A stretch of DNA of 64,000 nt from Portulaca oleracea. Taxonomy: Eukaryota > Streptophyta > Magnoliopsida > Caryophyllales > Portulacaceae. The stretch spans positions 3,856,114-3,920,113 of the forward strand of contig CM055874.1 of NCBI GenBank assembly GCA_029582165.1, given 5' to 3'. The notes below the pieces were generated by a model that made no database searches, was not told where the DNA came from, and saw only the letters and a list, made by a program, of their open reading frames with translations. The position numbers and the translations under genes are program-made. This document shows, piece by piece, positions 50,030-61,166 of this stretch; position 1 is the stretch's first letter; each line of letters begins with the position of its first letter.

Positions 50030-51054
50030 CTAAACATAATTAACTTTACCAAGCCTTAAATAAATAGGAAATTTAACGACTTTCCCACCTCCAACCTCAC
50101 CACTCTGACTCCCATTCCAAGCGATCTTAAACTTCTCCACCACATCATCCGTCAATAACTCAACCCCATTATTTTTCGCAATATTGTACGCGGACCACGA
50201 CCTTATATAAGTCAAATAGTCCTCCAACTTCATCACCTTCTCCGCAACGAACTCAAACGGGCCAGTACGATCCAGCCCATCAACAGGCCCAAACGGAAAC
50301 TCAATACTTTCATACCTATCATCGATCAACTTCTTACCCTCTTCCCAATACGGGCCCGAACTCCGATAAAGCGGCCCAAAAACGGCATCCACCGCATTGT
50401 TGACCTTGGGGTTGGGGGTGTAGCACCAGGCCGCGAGGAGTCCATTGGGCTTCTTCAAGGCCCATTTGACTTGGGCGTAGAAGTTGGGGAGATCCATCCA
50501 ATGTAGGGCTTCGGCTACCGTGACCAAATCCACGGATGATTCGGAGATGTTTGTGTTTGTTTGAAGCTCGTCGATTGACATGGTGGGAGGAGTGTCAGAG
50601 TAGGACACATTATCAAGTTCGGGTGCTAATTTTAATTGTTTTGCGGTTGTGTCGGTACCTATAACCTTCTTGTACGTCTTTGCCAACTGAAATCCAAAGA
50701 GAGACAATATTACGTAAATAATACTGCTTGGAACGTGTCACTTTCTTACGTGACGAATTTATGAAATCTGACTTATTTTCTCTTGAATATAGGTTGACCT
50801 TGATATTTTTTTTAAAAAAACTTTTCCCAGGGTTTCTACCAAATAAAATACGTTATCATCTGTGTTACGAGTAAAAGAAGAAGAGAAAAGGAAAGGAAAG
50901 ATACAGGGGTGATGGCTTGGCCGCTTCCGGTGCCAACATCCCAAGCAAGGTCACGGGCCGGCGTCTTAGAGACTATGAACTCGAACAGCTCCGGCGGGTA
51001 GGTTGGCCGAGCATCGGCGTACTCTTTTGCTTGTTTTACATACAAATCCGCCAT
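50030..51054 (-). CDS. SAM-dependent methyltransferase 2 (class I, methyltransf_11 type)
   Basis: Two exons (50905-51054, 50030-50686) give 268 residues. Exon 1 starts MADLYVKQAKEYADARPTYP and ends with motif I AWDVGTGSGQAITP. Exon 2 begins LAKTYKKVIGTD and contains VDLVTVAEALHWMDLPNFYA, NGLLAAWCYTP and a C-terminus FPIYLRLGKV. Intron 218 bp, at the same place as in its neighbours, right after motif I. Predicted soluble cytosolic enzyme using S-adenosylmethionine; the methyl acceptor is unknown. Copies 2 and 3 both carry the longer THE-Q/TxxxSS-type insert (ELQTN.. / ELQQTL..) that copy 1 lacks, so they look closer to each other than to copy 1. Confidence 0.88.
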
Positions 51055-53436
51055 TTATTCGGATCTCCAATTATTTCGAGATTCAAATGTGAATGTCAAA
51101 GCTTTGTTTGGTTGGTTAGGTTTCTACTTTCTAGTGGGGTTTTGATTGATTAAAAATGAGTTGCAAAAAAGTTAAGAAAGCCATCACGTGTGGGGATTTT
51201 GACAAGGTTAACCGACTACTGCTACTGCTAGCCGAATAGCTTAGGAAGCAACACGTGTCTTCATGCCTCACTTAGCTGGAAACTTCACCTCATGACATGA
51301 CACTAATCTAGTAATGTCTACCTTTATAGTTTATAGTATCTCTTAGGTCTAAATTACTTGTATTGTTTGTTTTAATGAGGTTTACCATTATTAAGATTCG
51401 CGTTTGTAGTGTGGCAATTATCTGATAATTCAATTAGTTACTGGAGATCGTACAACAATAACAAATGATCCTCGTTTAATTAACTAACAATTTGTTTAAT
51501 ATTGTTTTTTTATATAAGGATAAATGGCCCGATGTATAGGACTCTCATTAGTCATTACAAGACGATTTAATGGATCTGTTATGGATAGAGGGCAGAGGAA
51601 CGTTAAACCCTAATAATTGGGCCCAACTTTATTAATATTTTTTAACTTTTTAGGAAATAAGTATTCTATCCAAATATCGAATCTAAATGGAGAATCTTTG
51701 ACTATGTCTCTTTGGCCAATGAAAATCATCATTAAACCAAATTGATATAATTGAACTAAAAATGACCCGGTTTAAAATTGAGTTGAATTGAAATATGGAC
51801 TGATTATAAATTTGCCCAACTAAAATCGTAACCTGATCTATATTCAAACCAAATGATCCATTTGCTAGCTTTAATTGACTTTATTATTTGTATAAGAGAG
51901 CATTAGACATTTTTTTTGCCAGAGTTAGGCTGCTCTCCTACACAAAGCATCTACGAAATGGTAAGGGAGAATGTCTCCCTCAAGATTGGAACCCTGGAAA
52001 TAAGGGATAAGATGAAGACTTCTTGCCACATTTTCCATTATATTTAGGGGGTGTTTGGTGCCTGGCTTTTTTGATGGCTTTTTGGAGAAAATGGCTTTTT
52101 GGGGGGCATTTGGCTATTTGACAATTCAAAAAGCCAATTTGGAGTGTTTGGTTGGTTGGCGGATTGAAATGGCTTTTTACCCCCAAAAAGCTATTTTCTA
52201 AAATGATACAAAGAGTAGCTTTTTGTAAATGGCTTTTGGCTTTTTGGAATGTAAATTACCATGTTAACCACACACTTCATAAAATTACAAAAATTGTCAT
52301 CCAAATTATTTAAGGTTGCTTTTTTTTTATTTTTTCTTCCATTTTTCACCAAATCTACCATCCAAATTATTTTGGTTGTTTATAGTGTAAATTATCATGT
52401 TGGTATCCAAAATGTACAAATAAAAATATCTTATCAATTAATAAAAAAATTTGAAAGTAAATTTGGAATAAAAATTTATAAAATATCAACATAAATTGTA
52501 AAAGTAAATTGGTATGCAAAATTTAGTCTTACTCAAGAAAATTTGACAATCAATGAACAATTTAGTTATTAGCCTATTAATATAAATTACATACCAACTT
52601 TTAGTGATAATTTGTTGAACACACAAAAACGACGGAAAAAACCTAACAATAAAAAAACACAAGAAATATGAAGGAAAAAACCTAAAAATAAATTTAAAAG
52701 AATCATAATGTAAAAAAAATACGGAAAATAAAGCTAAGGGTATAATTGGAAATCAAACAAAAAAGTCATACTGCCAACAGCTAATTCTCAAATACTTTTT
52801 ACATAAATAAATTAATAAAATGCAACAAAAACAGTAATAACTAAATAAACTAAAAGTCAAACAAATTAACAAAATCACACAATAACAACTACTTGCCTCA
52901 AACGCCCCCTTAATATTTAATTTCCTTCACGAATAATATTCCATAAGGTTGGGGTTAATTTATGAGCCCCACAAACTATCAATTAATGGAAAAGTGATAT
53001 TAGACAAATTGCCTTTTCTCTCACAAATAATAAAGTTTTTTTATCTAATTTGAATAAGAAGGATTACCATATATGACATAAAATTTTTCCGACCTTTCCA
53101 ACGCTAAATGTAGAGGCGTATAATAGATTGATAGGAACATCATGAGTTGTCCCATAATAAAACCAATTATTGCTGATACCTTCTTCTCAATTCCTTCTTC
53201 TCCCCACTTGTACGACTATTGCTGAGCAGTTTTGGATATCAAACGGATCTCCTTAGAAGATAATTTTGATGCGGTCGACTTCCCCACTTTTGCAATCAGT
53301 TTTGCTACAACACTCGCAATAATAGTCGAAGACAAGATAGTAGTAATGTATGAGGAATAATGTCATACCAACTTAACCAATGTGTGTTACATTAAATAAC
53401 TTACAACATTCAACATAAAAATTGTTTGTATCATGT
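51055..53436. other. Spacer between methyltransferases 2 and 3
   Basis: It holds an 863-bp Harbinger-like element (52047-52909) and AT-rich sequence. Frames at 51980-52186 and 52261-52494 lie in or next to that element. Confidence 0.6.
52047..52909. mobile_element. PIF/Harbinger-like non-autonomous element (863 bp)
   Basis: The left end GGGGGTGTTTGGTGCCTGG pairs with the right end CTTGCCTCAAACGCCCCC, flanked by TTA (52044-52046 and 52910-52912). It has repeated GGCTTTTTGG motifs near the left end and an AT-rich interior. No transposase was found. Confidence 0.65.
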
Positions 53437-55170
53437 TCAACTGGAAACCCCAACCTTACCAATCCTCAAATGAATGGGAAACTTAACCACTTTCTTATTG
53501 CCTTCGTCTCCACTTCCACTGCTATTCCAAGCAACCGTGAATTTTTCCACCATTTCATCCGTCAATAACTCCACCCCTTTCTCCTTCGCCGTGTTATACG
53601 CGGACCACGACCTTATATACGTCATGTAGTCCTCCAACCTCATCTCCTTCTCCGCGGCAAACTCAAACGGGCCTGTATGATCCAGCCCGTCTACCGGTTC
53701 AAATGGAAAGTAAATGGACATATACTTGCCCTCCACCAATTTCCGAGCCTCATCCCAATATGGCCCAGATGCCTCGTAAAAAGGCCCAAATACGGCGTCC
53801 ACCTCATCGTTGACCGATATGTTGGTGTAACACCAGGCGGCAATAAGCCCATCGGGCTTCTTCAAGGCCCATTTAACCAAGTCGTAGAATTTGGGGAGGT
53901 CGAACCAGTGCATGGCTTGGGCCACGGTGATCAAGTCCAAGCTGGATTGGGCTATTGGTAGTGTTTGTTGGAGTTCGACAATGGACATGGCAGGAGGAGT
54001 GATGTAGTAGTTGACATTTGGGAGTTTGGGTGCCAATTCTAGTTGCTTTGGACTTGTATCTGTGCCTATCACATTCTTGAAGATGTTTGCAAGCTGAAAT
54101 CAAATCAATTAGACATTTATAAGTTTACAACAAGGTAAGTTCGTATTGTATACCAGGAGACATTAAAAGTGACATTAAAAGTACCATTACACAAATTGTA
54201 CAAGTTTCAACGCAAAACAATTAGACAAGTATAATAAGGTAAGTTCACATTATATATTGCGAGACACTAGAAGTAGCATTACACAAATTGTACAAGTTAC
54301 AGCCACTTGTCTTGTTCATTTGATGTTATACACCCACATTTTCAACTTTAAATAAAATACACTTCATAGAGACTCAATAAAGAGTTTTTTTGCCAATTTA
54401 GCCATATGATCCAATTGTAAAACATACTAGTGGTTCAATGTAAAAATTAAAAAAAAAAACCCTTATTTTATAGTCTAAGCTTCTAATTAAGGTATTTTCC
54501 GAATTGGGACATTCTCTGTTGCAGAAATTTTCGGTTTTTGTTGGAGATGAAAGTCAAACAATTTGCTGCATTGGACAGAAAAATTACGGTAATCATATTT
54601 TGGTCGGGTCAAAATCAAACTGACCACAAAATTTCAGTCTGGATCGTATCTTAGACCTTGTTTTTTTTTCTGCGGTTGACAAATTACGGTGTCATAGCAT
54701 ACCGCAATTTGCCATAACCCACTACACTTTACCACAAATCGTTACTTTTCTCTCTCCTCACTTTTCTCCTCTATTTTTTACATTCTCTATTCACCTAACC
54801 CCACGTACCAATAACTTGACACAATTACACCCCAACCCGTCACAATTTCACCACATCATACCGTGCCATATCGCAAAATACCACAGAAAAGAACAGGGCC
54901 TTAGTATCTTACCACGAATGTGTGCCATTAAGATAAGATAATCTAGGAGAAATCTGTCAAATTCAGCAAACACAATGAAGCATCACAAGAATTCAAGCAA
55001 AAAGATTAATGAGAACTGACCGGAGAAATGGCCTGGCCGCTGCCGGTTCCGACATCCCAAACAAGGTCATGGGTTCGAGTCCTGGCAGCAATGAATTCGA
55101 AGAGCCCCGATGGGTAGGTAGGCCGAGCATCGACGTAGTGCTTTGCTTGGTTTATGAACAACTTTGCCAT
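53437..55170 (-). CDS. SAM-dependent methyltransferase 3 (class I, methyltransf_11 type)
   Basis: Two exons (55021-55170, 53437-54093) give 268 residues. Exon 1 starts MAKLFINQAKHYVDARPTYP and ends VWDVGTGSGQAISP (motif I). Exon 2 begins LANIFKNVIGTD and contains LDLITVAQAMHWFDLPKFYD, DGLIAAWCYTN and FPIHLRIGKVG. The 927-bp intron contains a Tourist-like MITE (54654-54900). Same orientation and intron position as copies 1 and 2, so a tandem duplication. The KNV and VAQAMHW variants are close to Arabidopsis At2g41380 as I remember it. Substrate unknown. Confidence 0.88.
54654..54900. mobile_element. Tourist-like (PIF/Harbinger) MITE in methyltransferase 3 intron
   Basis: The left end GACCTTGTTTTTTTTTCTGC pairs with the right end CACAGAAAAGAACAGGGCC. 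TTA flanks both sides (54651-54653, 54901-54903). Interior GCGGTTGACAAATTACGGTG resembles the element at 19792. Confidence 0.75.
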
Positions 55171-55504
55171 CTTCAATTGATGAATAATCTGAAAATAATG
55201 CCTGTTGTTATAACAGGGGAAGTAAGGAAGGCGTAGGCAATTTTTGTTTTGCCAAGTCAATCAAGCAGCCAGGGTGACGTAATGCATGATGTATGTTGTT
55301 CAGTGTGTTTGTGTTGTTGCCAAGAAGTGGCATAGACATCGATATCCTTTGACCATTATAATTGAGTTCAGTGGAGACGAATTTCAGTGTGAGTGGCTGC
55401 TCCAGTTTTATGCCAAACAAAAGTTGGGGGATTGGAATCCAAACACCACCAAAAAAGGCTACTTTATCAAAGCCACTGGATTCCAATTATTCACGTGGGT
55501 TGAT

Positions 55505-55770
55505 ATTTATTTGTCCCAATCTCATTTGACAATACCGCAATCAAAAATTCGGGTCTGGGTTTTATGGATATCAGATAAAAATTTAATGTCTGATACCTTG
55601 ATTTTGGGAATATTTTCTGGATCAGACAAATCAAAAAGCATAAATTCGAGTTTAAATCGGGTGCGGACAATAGAAAATTGGAAAATATCGTGTTCGAATA
55701 TCCGATCAAATCTAAAAATTCGGATGGAAATTTTATGATCATACCCACTTTTTTTCGAGTCAGACATTTT
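55505..55770. repeat. Dispersed repeat related to 18095-18330
   Basis: CATAAATTCGAGTTTAAAT... GCGGACAATAGAAAATT here parallels GTATAAATTCAAGTCTAAAT... TTCGGACAATAGAAATTT near 18226-18272. It has CCGAATTTTT-type termini. The family is unknown. Confidence 0.4.
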
Positions 55771-55978
55771 TTTGACAGCCTTATTTTACATTGATTGAAT
55801 TGAATTAAATATTTGAATACAATATTTCTTTTTATTCATACTCCGAACCCAATTTTAATCTAAATTTAACTCCCCCAAATTTTGAGACCATGTCTGACCC
55901 AAAAAAAAAAAACACTTTCTCACCCAAATCTTAATGTTGAACGAACTGAATTTACCTGGACCCATCTTTAGGGGTGGC

Positions 55979-56565
55979 CACGGATCGGATATCCGATCCG
56001 AACATAAAAATGGATCGGATAACAACATTTTCGGATAGTAGATTTAGCGATATGTATTTGATCCAAGAATTACGGATAACCGCACTTTCGGATAACTGAC
56101 TTTACGGATAATAGATTTGGCGATCCGTATCCGATCCAAAAGTTACGGTTAACCGGACTTTTGGATCGGATAACCATATATCCACGGGTCATGAAACATT
56201 AAAAAAATTACAACTCAATATGCAATTTGGATAAGTGCCCTTCATTTCTAATTTCATAGGCCATGCCTATGTAACACACAATACGCCAAACCATAGCAGT
56301 AGCCTACAGGATTTGGATAATTAATAGGGTAAGGCGTGGGTTTTAGACACTGACTTGGGTGTAAAATTCAATTTTGCGGATTTTTGGTTAACCGATCCGT
56401 TATCCGCGGATTTTTTTTCTCGATCCGTATCCAATCCACAATCCGGGAAAAATAACGGATCGGATAACCAATCTACAGGATTTAAAAATTAACCGTTAAT
56501 TATCCATTTTTTCGAATTCGATTTTCGGAGCGGATCTCGGATTTCGGATTTTCTGGCCACCCCTA
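55979..56565. mobile_element. hAT-like non-autonomous element (587 bp), intact ends
   Basis: Perfect 12-bp inverted repeats TAGGGGTGGCCA and TGGCCACCCCTA are flanked by perfect 8-bp duplications CCCATCTT (55971-55978 and 56566-56573), the hAT hallmark. Subterminal regions repeat GGATCGGATAACC-type motifs on both strands. No transposase was found. Confidence 0.9.
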
Positions 56566-56629
56566 CCCATCTTTGGCCAACCACGAGCACATAAGGTGCC
56601 CAATCCTATCCGATTGGATTATATTACCT

Positions 56630-56886
56630 CTGTCCCTAGATGAGTGTTAAATTTCCTAATTATCTTGTCCCTTTTTATTTGTCAATTTTATAATTCCAAT
56701 AATTAAAATACTCTTATCACCTTTAATTAATACTAGTATACAATATATATTTCTAATTTTCTTTCCCAATTTTTTATATAATGTAAGGGCATATGTGTCA
56801 AACTGTCAAATTTTTACGCAAGTTGCTAAGTACTTTGGACTTATAAAAGTAATTTTTTTGACAATGAATTCGGGACGGAGGTAGTA
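56630..56886. mobile_element. Stowaway-like MITE upstream of the P5CR-like gene
   Basis: CCTCTGTCCCTAGATGAGTG at the left pairs with GACAATGAATTCGGGACGGA then GG at the right, with TA-rich flanks. It is related in sequence to about 5872-5990. It ends about 115 bp before the first ATG of the P5CR-like gene. Confidence 0.6.
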
Positions 56887-57005
56887 TTCAAGTATATTTG
56901 GGCGCCAATTTTGAAAATCTGGAGAACCACCTGCTGCATCATACTTTGGCTCAAATAGTGTTGTACTAAACGAATGCATCAACCCTAGAATCCAACAAAC
57001 AATGG

Positions 57006-58387
57006 ATGAAACTCCCAAAATCCCCCAAATTCCCACTCCCAATTCATACTCCGACTCGGACCTATGATGATCTCATCGAAGATGAAATCATATTCGATGC
57101 ACTCTGTATTTCATCTCTTCAACGAGCTATGCTACTCCTTCAAATCTACTTTCAGAACCAAGCCGAAGAACAATCCAGATCCCAACCCTCTTCCTCTAGA
57201 ACCAGCCGAAAGAGACGACGAAGAAGAGGGGTTTCCGTGAAGGGCAATGTCAAGAAACGTTGTGAAGAATCTATTGAGTGTAAGAAAGATTCACAAGCTG
57301 AAGAAAGTTCAAATGTTCGAATGGGAATGGGAATGGGGCCGATTCAGAAGGATGAATTCAAATTAGGGTTTATTGGAGGTTCCGCTGTGGCTGAATCCAT
57401 CGCCAAAGGAGTAATTGGGAGTTGGGGTTTGCCTCCTTCACGAATTCGAGCTGCTCATCTTAGCCCACGTCGAATTAGGGTTTTTGAGTCGATTGGGGTT
57501 AACGTTTTTGCGCAGGATCATCAGGTATCCTTCTAATGGTTGTTCTTTTCGTTGCGATTTTTTCAAACTTTGGTGTTCCACTGTTATGAATCCAAATTTT
57601 AGTCTGATTGTTTATGGATTTGTCGAATGAAGTGAAGTTTTTCATCATCATTTTACTTCAAAGTTTAAGCCTTTGAGCAGATTTGATACTTAGCTGGTGG
57701 GAGTCTGAGGTTCTTGTAGATATAGATGAACTTTCATTTGTTAGATGATTTGTGTTTAAATATTAGATAGATGGACTTTATTTAACAGATGATTTGTTCT
57801 GAAATGTTTCTGTTATGTTTAGATGGATTGTCCCTGATTTTTTGGGGGTTTGAAAGAGGGTAATTGTTTCATATAGATTGTTGAAGATTGTGAAGTGGTG
57901 ATGATCGGCGTCAGCCCCAAAATTGGTATTTTCTCTTTAGGTTGAAAATTTTGCTAGACTTAAATTAGCAAATGCATCATCAGTTTGTTTATCTATCATC
58001 TCTTGCCTGTACTGTCATAGTTAAGGATATATTGTTACGACTAAAACCAAAACTTTCCAACAATCAGCTCCTCGTTTCGGTCATTCCTGGAATGAAGTTG
58101 GAGGACTTACAGGTAGGTATGTACATCCGCATTACCAGAGGACTATCTGTTCAGATTCTAGGAATTGTTGTCGTCTCAAAGTTCAGAAATTTTTAATCTT
58201 TTTATAGGAATGGGAGCATAATGATGTATTCACTTTAACTATCATGACACCTTTTTTACCCTTTGTTTTCTTTACACAAAATTGCTACATACATTACATG
58301 CTTTTGTTCCCAAATATGCACACTTTATACTTGCTTTTCAATTTTCAATATGCTCTTTGTTACTTTTATCTAATTTTCTACCTATAA
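57006..58387 (+). pseudogene. Truncated pyrroline-5-carboxylate reductase-like gene with a novel N-terminal extension
   Basis: Exons 57006-57524, 57877-57925, 58021-58112 and a relic fourth exon from 58208 join in frame. P5CR reduces P5C to proline with NAD(P)H. The N-terminal Rossmann domain is recognisable: FKLGFIGGSAVAESIAKGVI, LPPSRIRAAH, FESIGVNVF, ILLRLKPKLS and LLVSVIPGMKLEDLQ. Exon 4 starts EWEHNDVFTLTIMTP, matching EW-x-N-RFIRVMPNTP weakly, then turns into AT-rich sequence and stops at 58385. The dimerisation/substrate domain (about 150 residues) is missing. The glycine motif GAGKMAE is GGSAVAE and the VKP motif is changed. Ahead of the domain lies an unrecognised ~117-residue extension with an acidic start and an RKRRRRR stretch. 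An earlier overlapping ATG at 57002 opens a 21-codon frame. Probably a decayed duplicate; a transcribed short protein is possible. Confidence 0.7.
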
Positions 58388-58587
58388 ACTTGAGAATTTT
58401 CTCTCTTTTTTTTTCATTTTTTTTTCTTTTTGGGGTATCTTCCAAAATACTCCAGCCTTTGGTGTCCCCATCTGTAAACCTTTCGGTGGGTCTGATTAGG
58501 AGCGCAACCCACTTTGGCAATTTCCCACCATAATTTGACATGGAGGATGAAGAAACTAATCCAACCAATCACGTCCGTTGATCTTGA

Positions 58588-59445
58588 TTAAAACTGTTGA
58601 GTACCCACTCTGACAATGATCTCCCATAGCCGTTGGATCTCACCGTACACGTCATCCGTCGGCAGCCGAAACCTGCAGTAAGGACACGTGTTCCTCTTGC
58701 TGAACCAAGGCAAGACACACATCCAGTGGAACATGTGCTGACATGGCAACTCACACACATCCCTTCCCTCTCCCATCTCCTCCTTACATATCACACATTC
58801 TCCTCCACCACCCCGGCCGCCGCCAGTCTTGACCTTGATCGATGGCAGAGCCACCACGGCAGCCGCCGCGGCCGCCACCTCCCCGCTGGCCTCTCCGGCA
58901 CACCTTGCCTTGGCCTTGACGAACCTCCTGCAGTCCGCCAGGGTGTCCACGAAGCTCCTCAGCACTTCTGCAGGGGAGCCCAGGGTGAACCCTGACGAGA
59001 ATTTCAACATGGTATCAGAGCAGATGCCCATTAAGGTCCCCTGCAAGTCAGACAGGGGACCCTCCAGGACCGCAGGGTCCCGCTGGTGGACCTGATAGAA
59101 GAACAGGAGGAGGAGGACGGAGTCCAGGTCACGCAGCAGGACCCTGTGGGAGGGGACCGGCGGCCTTGGCGGGGACAACGAGGGCGGGAAGAAGGGTTCG
59201 AGGAGGTGGAGGAAGGAGAGGAGGTGGCGGGCGACGAGGAGGGATTTTTGGGGTAAAGAAAGAGAGATGAGGTGGTTGAGGGAGACTGCAAAGAGGGGGC
59301 GGGAGGAGAGGATGGAAAGGAGGCGGCGGCGGTGGCGGTGGAAGGTGGAGGAGAGGGCGGCGTATAGGGAGGAGAGTTGGGTGGAGGAGAGGGTGGAGAG
59401 GCAAGACATGATGGTGGATTCTACATTTGTGTGTTGGTCACCCAT
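58588..59445 (-). CDS. SGR9: RING-H2 E3 ubiquitin ligase, SGR9-like
   Basis: A single exon encodes 285 residues from MGDQHTN. The C-terminal RING-H2 is complete: CVICKEE, then Cys235, His237, His240, Cys243, Cys254 and Cys257 (C-x2-C-x14-C-x-H-x2-H-x2-C-x10-C-x2-C). It is followed by LPTDDVYGEIQRLWEI. The helical N-terminal part (LSTLSSTQLSSLYAALSS, HRRRLLSILSS, SLPQKSLLVARHLLSFLHLL) and AAAVVALPSIKV match Arabidopsis SGR9, an amyloplast-localised RING protein that affects gravitropism through amyloplast-actin interaction. Orthology is inferred from these motifs. In-frame upstream ATGs at 59451 and 59484 exist; the chosen start fits the SGR9 N-terminus best. The codons are strongly GC-rich compared with the flanks. 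Confidence 0.85.
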   Translation of the reverse strand: MGDQHTNVESTIMSCLSTLSSTQLSSLYAALSSTFHRHRRRLLSILSSRPLFAVSLNHLISLSLPQKSLLVARHLLSFLHLLEPFFPPSLSPPRPPVPSHRVLLRDLDSVLLLLFFYQVHQRDPAVLEGPLSDLQGTLMGICSDTMLKFSSGFTLGSPAEVLRSFVDTLADCRRFVKAKARCAGEASGEVAAAAAAVVALPSIKVKTGGGRGGGGECVICKEEMGEGRDVCELPCQHMFHWMCVLPWFSKRNTCPYCRFRLPTDDVYGEIQRLWEIIVRVGTQQF

Positions 59446-60619
59446 CACCATGATGAATGTGATGAGAATGTATGTAGTATGCAAGTATAATATGGGGTTC
59501 TATAGGATACCCTTGCTATCAAGGAATGGAAGTTTTGAGGGGACAAAGACTTTTTGTTAGTGGGGATTGGGAAAGATTTGCATTCAATCAAGGATGAGGA
59601 ATGTGTGGCACATTATTTATGCATGCCATCCTTGATTTTTATTTTCTTTCTTTTTTCTACTTAATTATTTTGTGTACAAACTGAAAAAGATAGATGTTGA
59701 GAGGTTTTTTTTTTTTTAAAAAAAAAAAGTCTTGATTCAATGATTTGTATTGACTTTCCAGTTTACTTTGTAATTCTTACGAATACAGTGTGGTCACTAC
59801 TTGTGAATATCTTTGATGCCACAAAATGAAGGGATGAAAGATGGTCCATTTTGGGCATTCGTCTATAATATATTAGAAATAATCAATTAAGAAAGGTGGG
59901 TGGATTTGGACATTTGTCTACAGCATGTTAGAAATATTTGGTTAAACGTGGTTCGTTCGATCGATCTAGGCATAATAGACATTTGTTCATAATGTGTTAG
60001 AAATGTTTGATTAGTAGGGTTCAATTTCTAAACTAGACAAAATCAACAGTTTTGTTAGATTAGAAATAATGAAGTTTAATCTTTTTATACCCAATTCCAC
60101 CATGTTCCCCTGTTGGGCGGGGATTTTTCCTCATCTCGGGCTGGTTCCAGACAGGGAATCCCCACTCAATTTTCATCCTTCAATTTAACTTCAACAATTG
60201 TTCGAGCTATTTGATTGAAATTTTACACAAATTGCAGACATATTAGGTTCATCCTACTGCTTCTTTTATACATATGGTGATGCGGTATGGCGCGGTCTTA
60301 TGATGAAATTGTGGTGAATTATTAGTAAGTTGTGGTGAGTTTTATTTTTTATAAATGTAAATTGTATTGGTAAATGTGAAAAAGTTGATTGTGGTAGGTT
60401 GTGGTAAACTGTGGTGGATCTGTATGTTATGGTGGGTTACAGCGAAGTCATGCAGAAATTGTGGCGCAATGGTCGATACATTATCTGAAACCTCAATTAA
60501 ACTAGAAAGTTTATTTGGCATCCTTGCCTATCTCTCTCCTTTTGTTTTCCTCAATCAGGGCAAAAAGAGAAAAGATCTAAGTTAAGCAGAATAATACAAG
60601 TATAGGAGGGAATGATGCC
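59446..60619. other. Intergenic region upstream of the SGR9-like gene
   Basis: It contains the SGR9-like promoter, AT-rich sequence and a degenerate Tourist-like patch at about 60255-60475 (GGTGATGCGGTATGGCGCGG, GTTGTGGTAAACTGTGGTGG). No gene is seen. Confidence 0.5.
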
Positions 60620-61166
60620 ATAATTTCACTCATAGCAACCGGTTTGATTCCTTCGATAGTATGGGTGAGCATGACATAATTGCAGATCTTGAAGATTCTA
60701 TCCCTGAAGCATCAAAGGGTAAAGGCAGAAGTAAGAGAAAGTTGAACATGTTGATGAAATCTAAGTGGCAGCTTGTCAGATATGCAACTTGTAGAGTTGC
60801 TCGTGGACAAAAGGGTGGTTAGAAGATTAAGATGAATAAGCGTGTGATTTTATCGGAGAATGACAGTCTTGATGACATTGAAATTGAGATTGAACGAAGG
60901 AAGACGATTATTGGCAACACTATTGATTTGTGAGTCCTTGATGACCCAAGAAGCTAAATTCATTGATATTCTTCTTTTTGCGGTGTTTTGGTTTTGTTTG
61001 GCTTGGCGCATGCTAAAATCCTTGTTGTGTTATTTTATTTAGCTGTTTGGTTGTAAACATGTAACCTTTTTCTTTTGGTGGTGATTGTTTGCTATTTTGT
61101 ATGCCGGTTGCTGTACTTTTTGAACTTTTAGCCTTGTGGCTTCTAATATTCAAAAAAAAATAAAAA
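60620..61166 (+). mobile_element. 5'-truncated LINE (L1-like 3' end) with 18-bp target-site duplication
   Basis: ATAGGAGGGAATGATGCC occurs at 60602-60619 and 61167-61184. Between them the sequence ends in an A-rich tail (61152-61167) after a T/G-rich 3' region typical of plant L1 elements (CCGGTTGCTGTACTTTTTGA, CTTTTAGCCTTGTGGCTTCT). The upstream part reads MGEHDIIADLEDSIPEASKG then GKGRSKRKL..., broken by a stop near 60820, and is not a recognised domain. The perfect duplication indicates a recent retrotransposition. Confidence 0.8.

Larger units (their letters stand above)
55171..57001. other. Repeat-rich spacer between methyltransferase 3 and the P5CR-like gene
   Basis: It contains a dispersed repeat (55505-55770), a well-preserved hAT element (55979-56565) and a Stowaway-like MITE (56630-56886). 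The open frames at 55286-55767 on both strands fall in the repeat and are not credible genes. Confidence 0.6.

Noticed and set aside
55286..55767. Overlapping ORFs on both strands, including a 150-codon frame
   Set aside because: They cover a dispersed repeat related to 18095-18330; no domain.
58633..59560. Long forward and other-frame ORFs over the RING-H2 gene
   Set aside because: GC-rich coding DNA leaves shadow frames; only the reverse frame has the RING-H2 residues.
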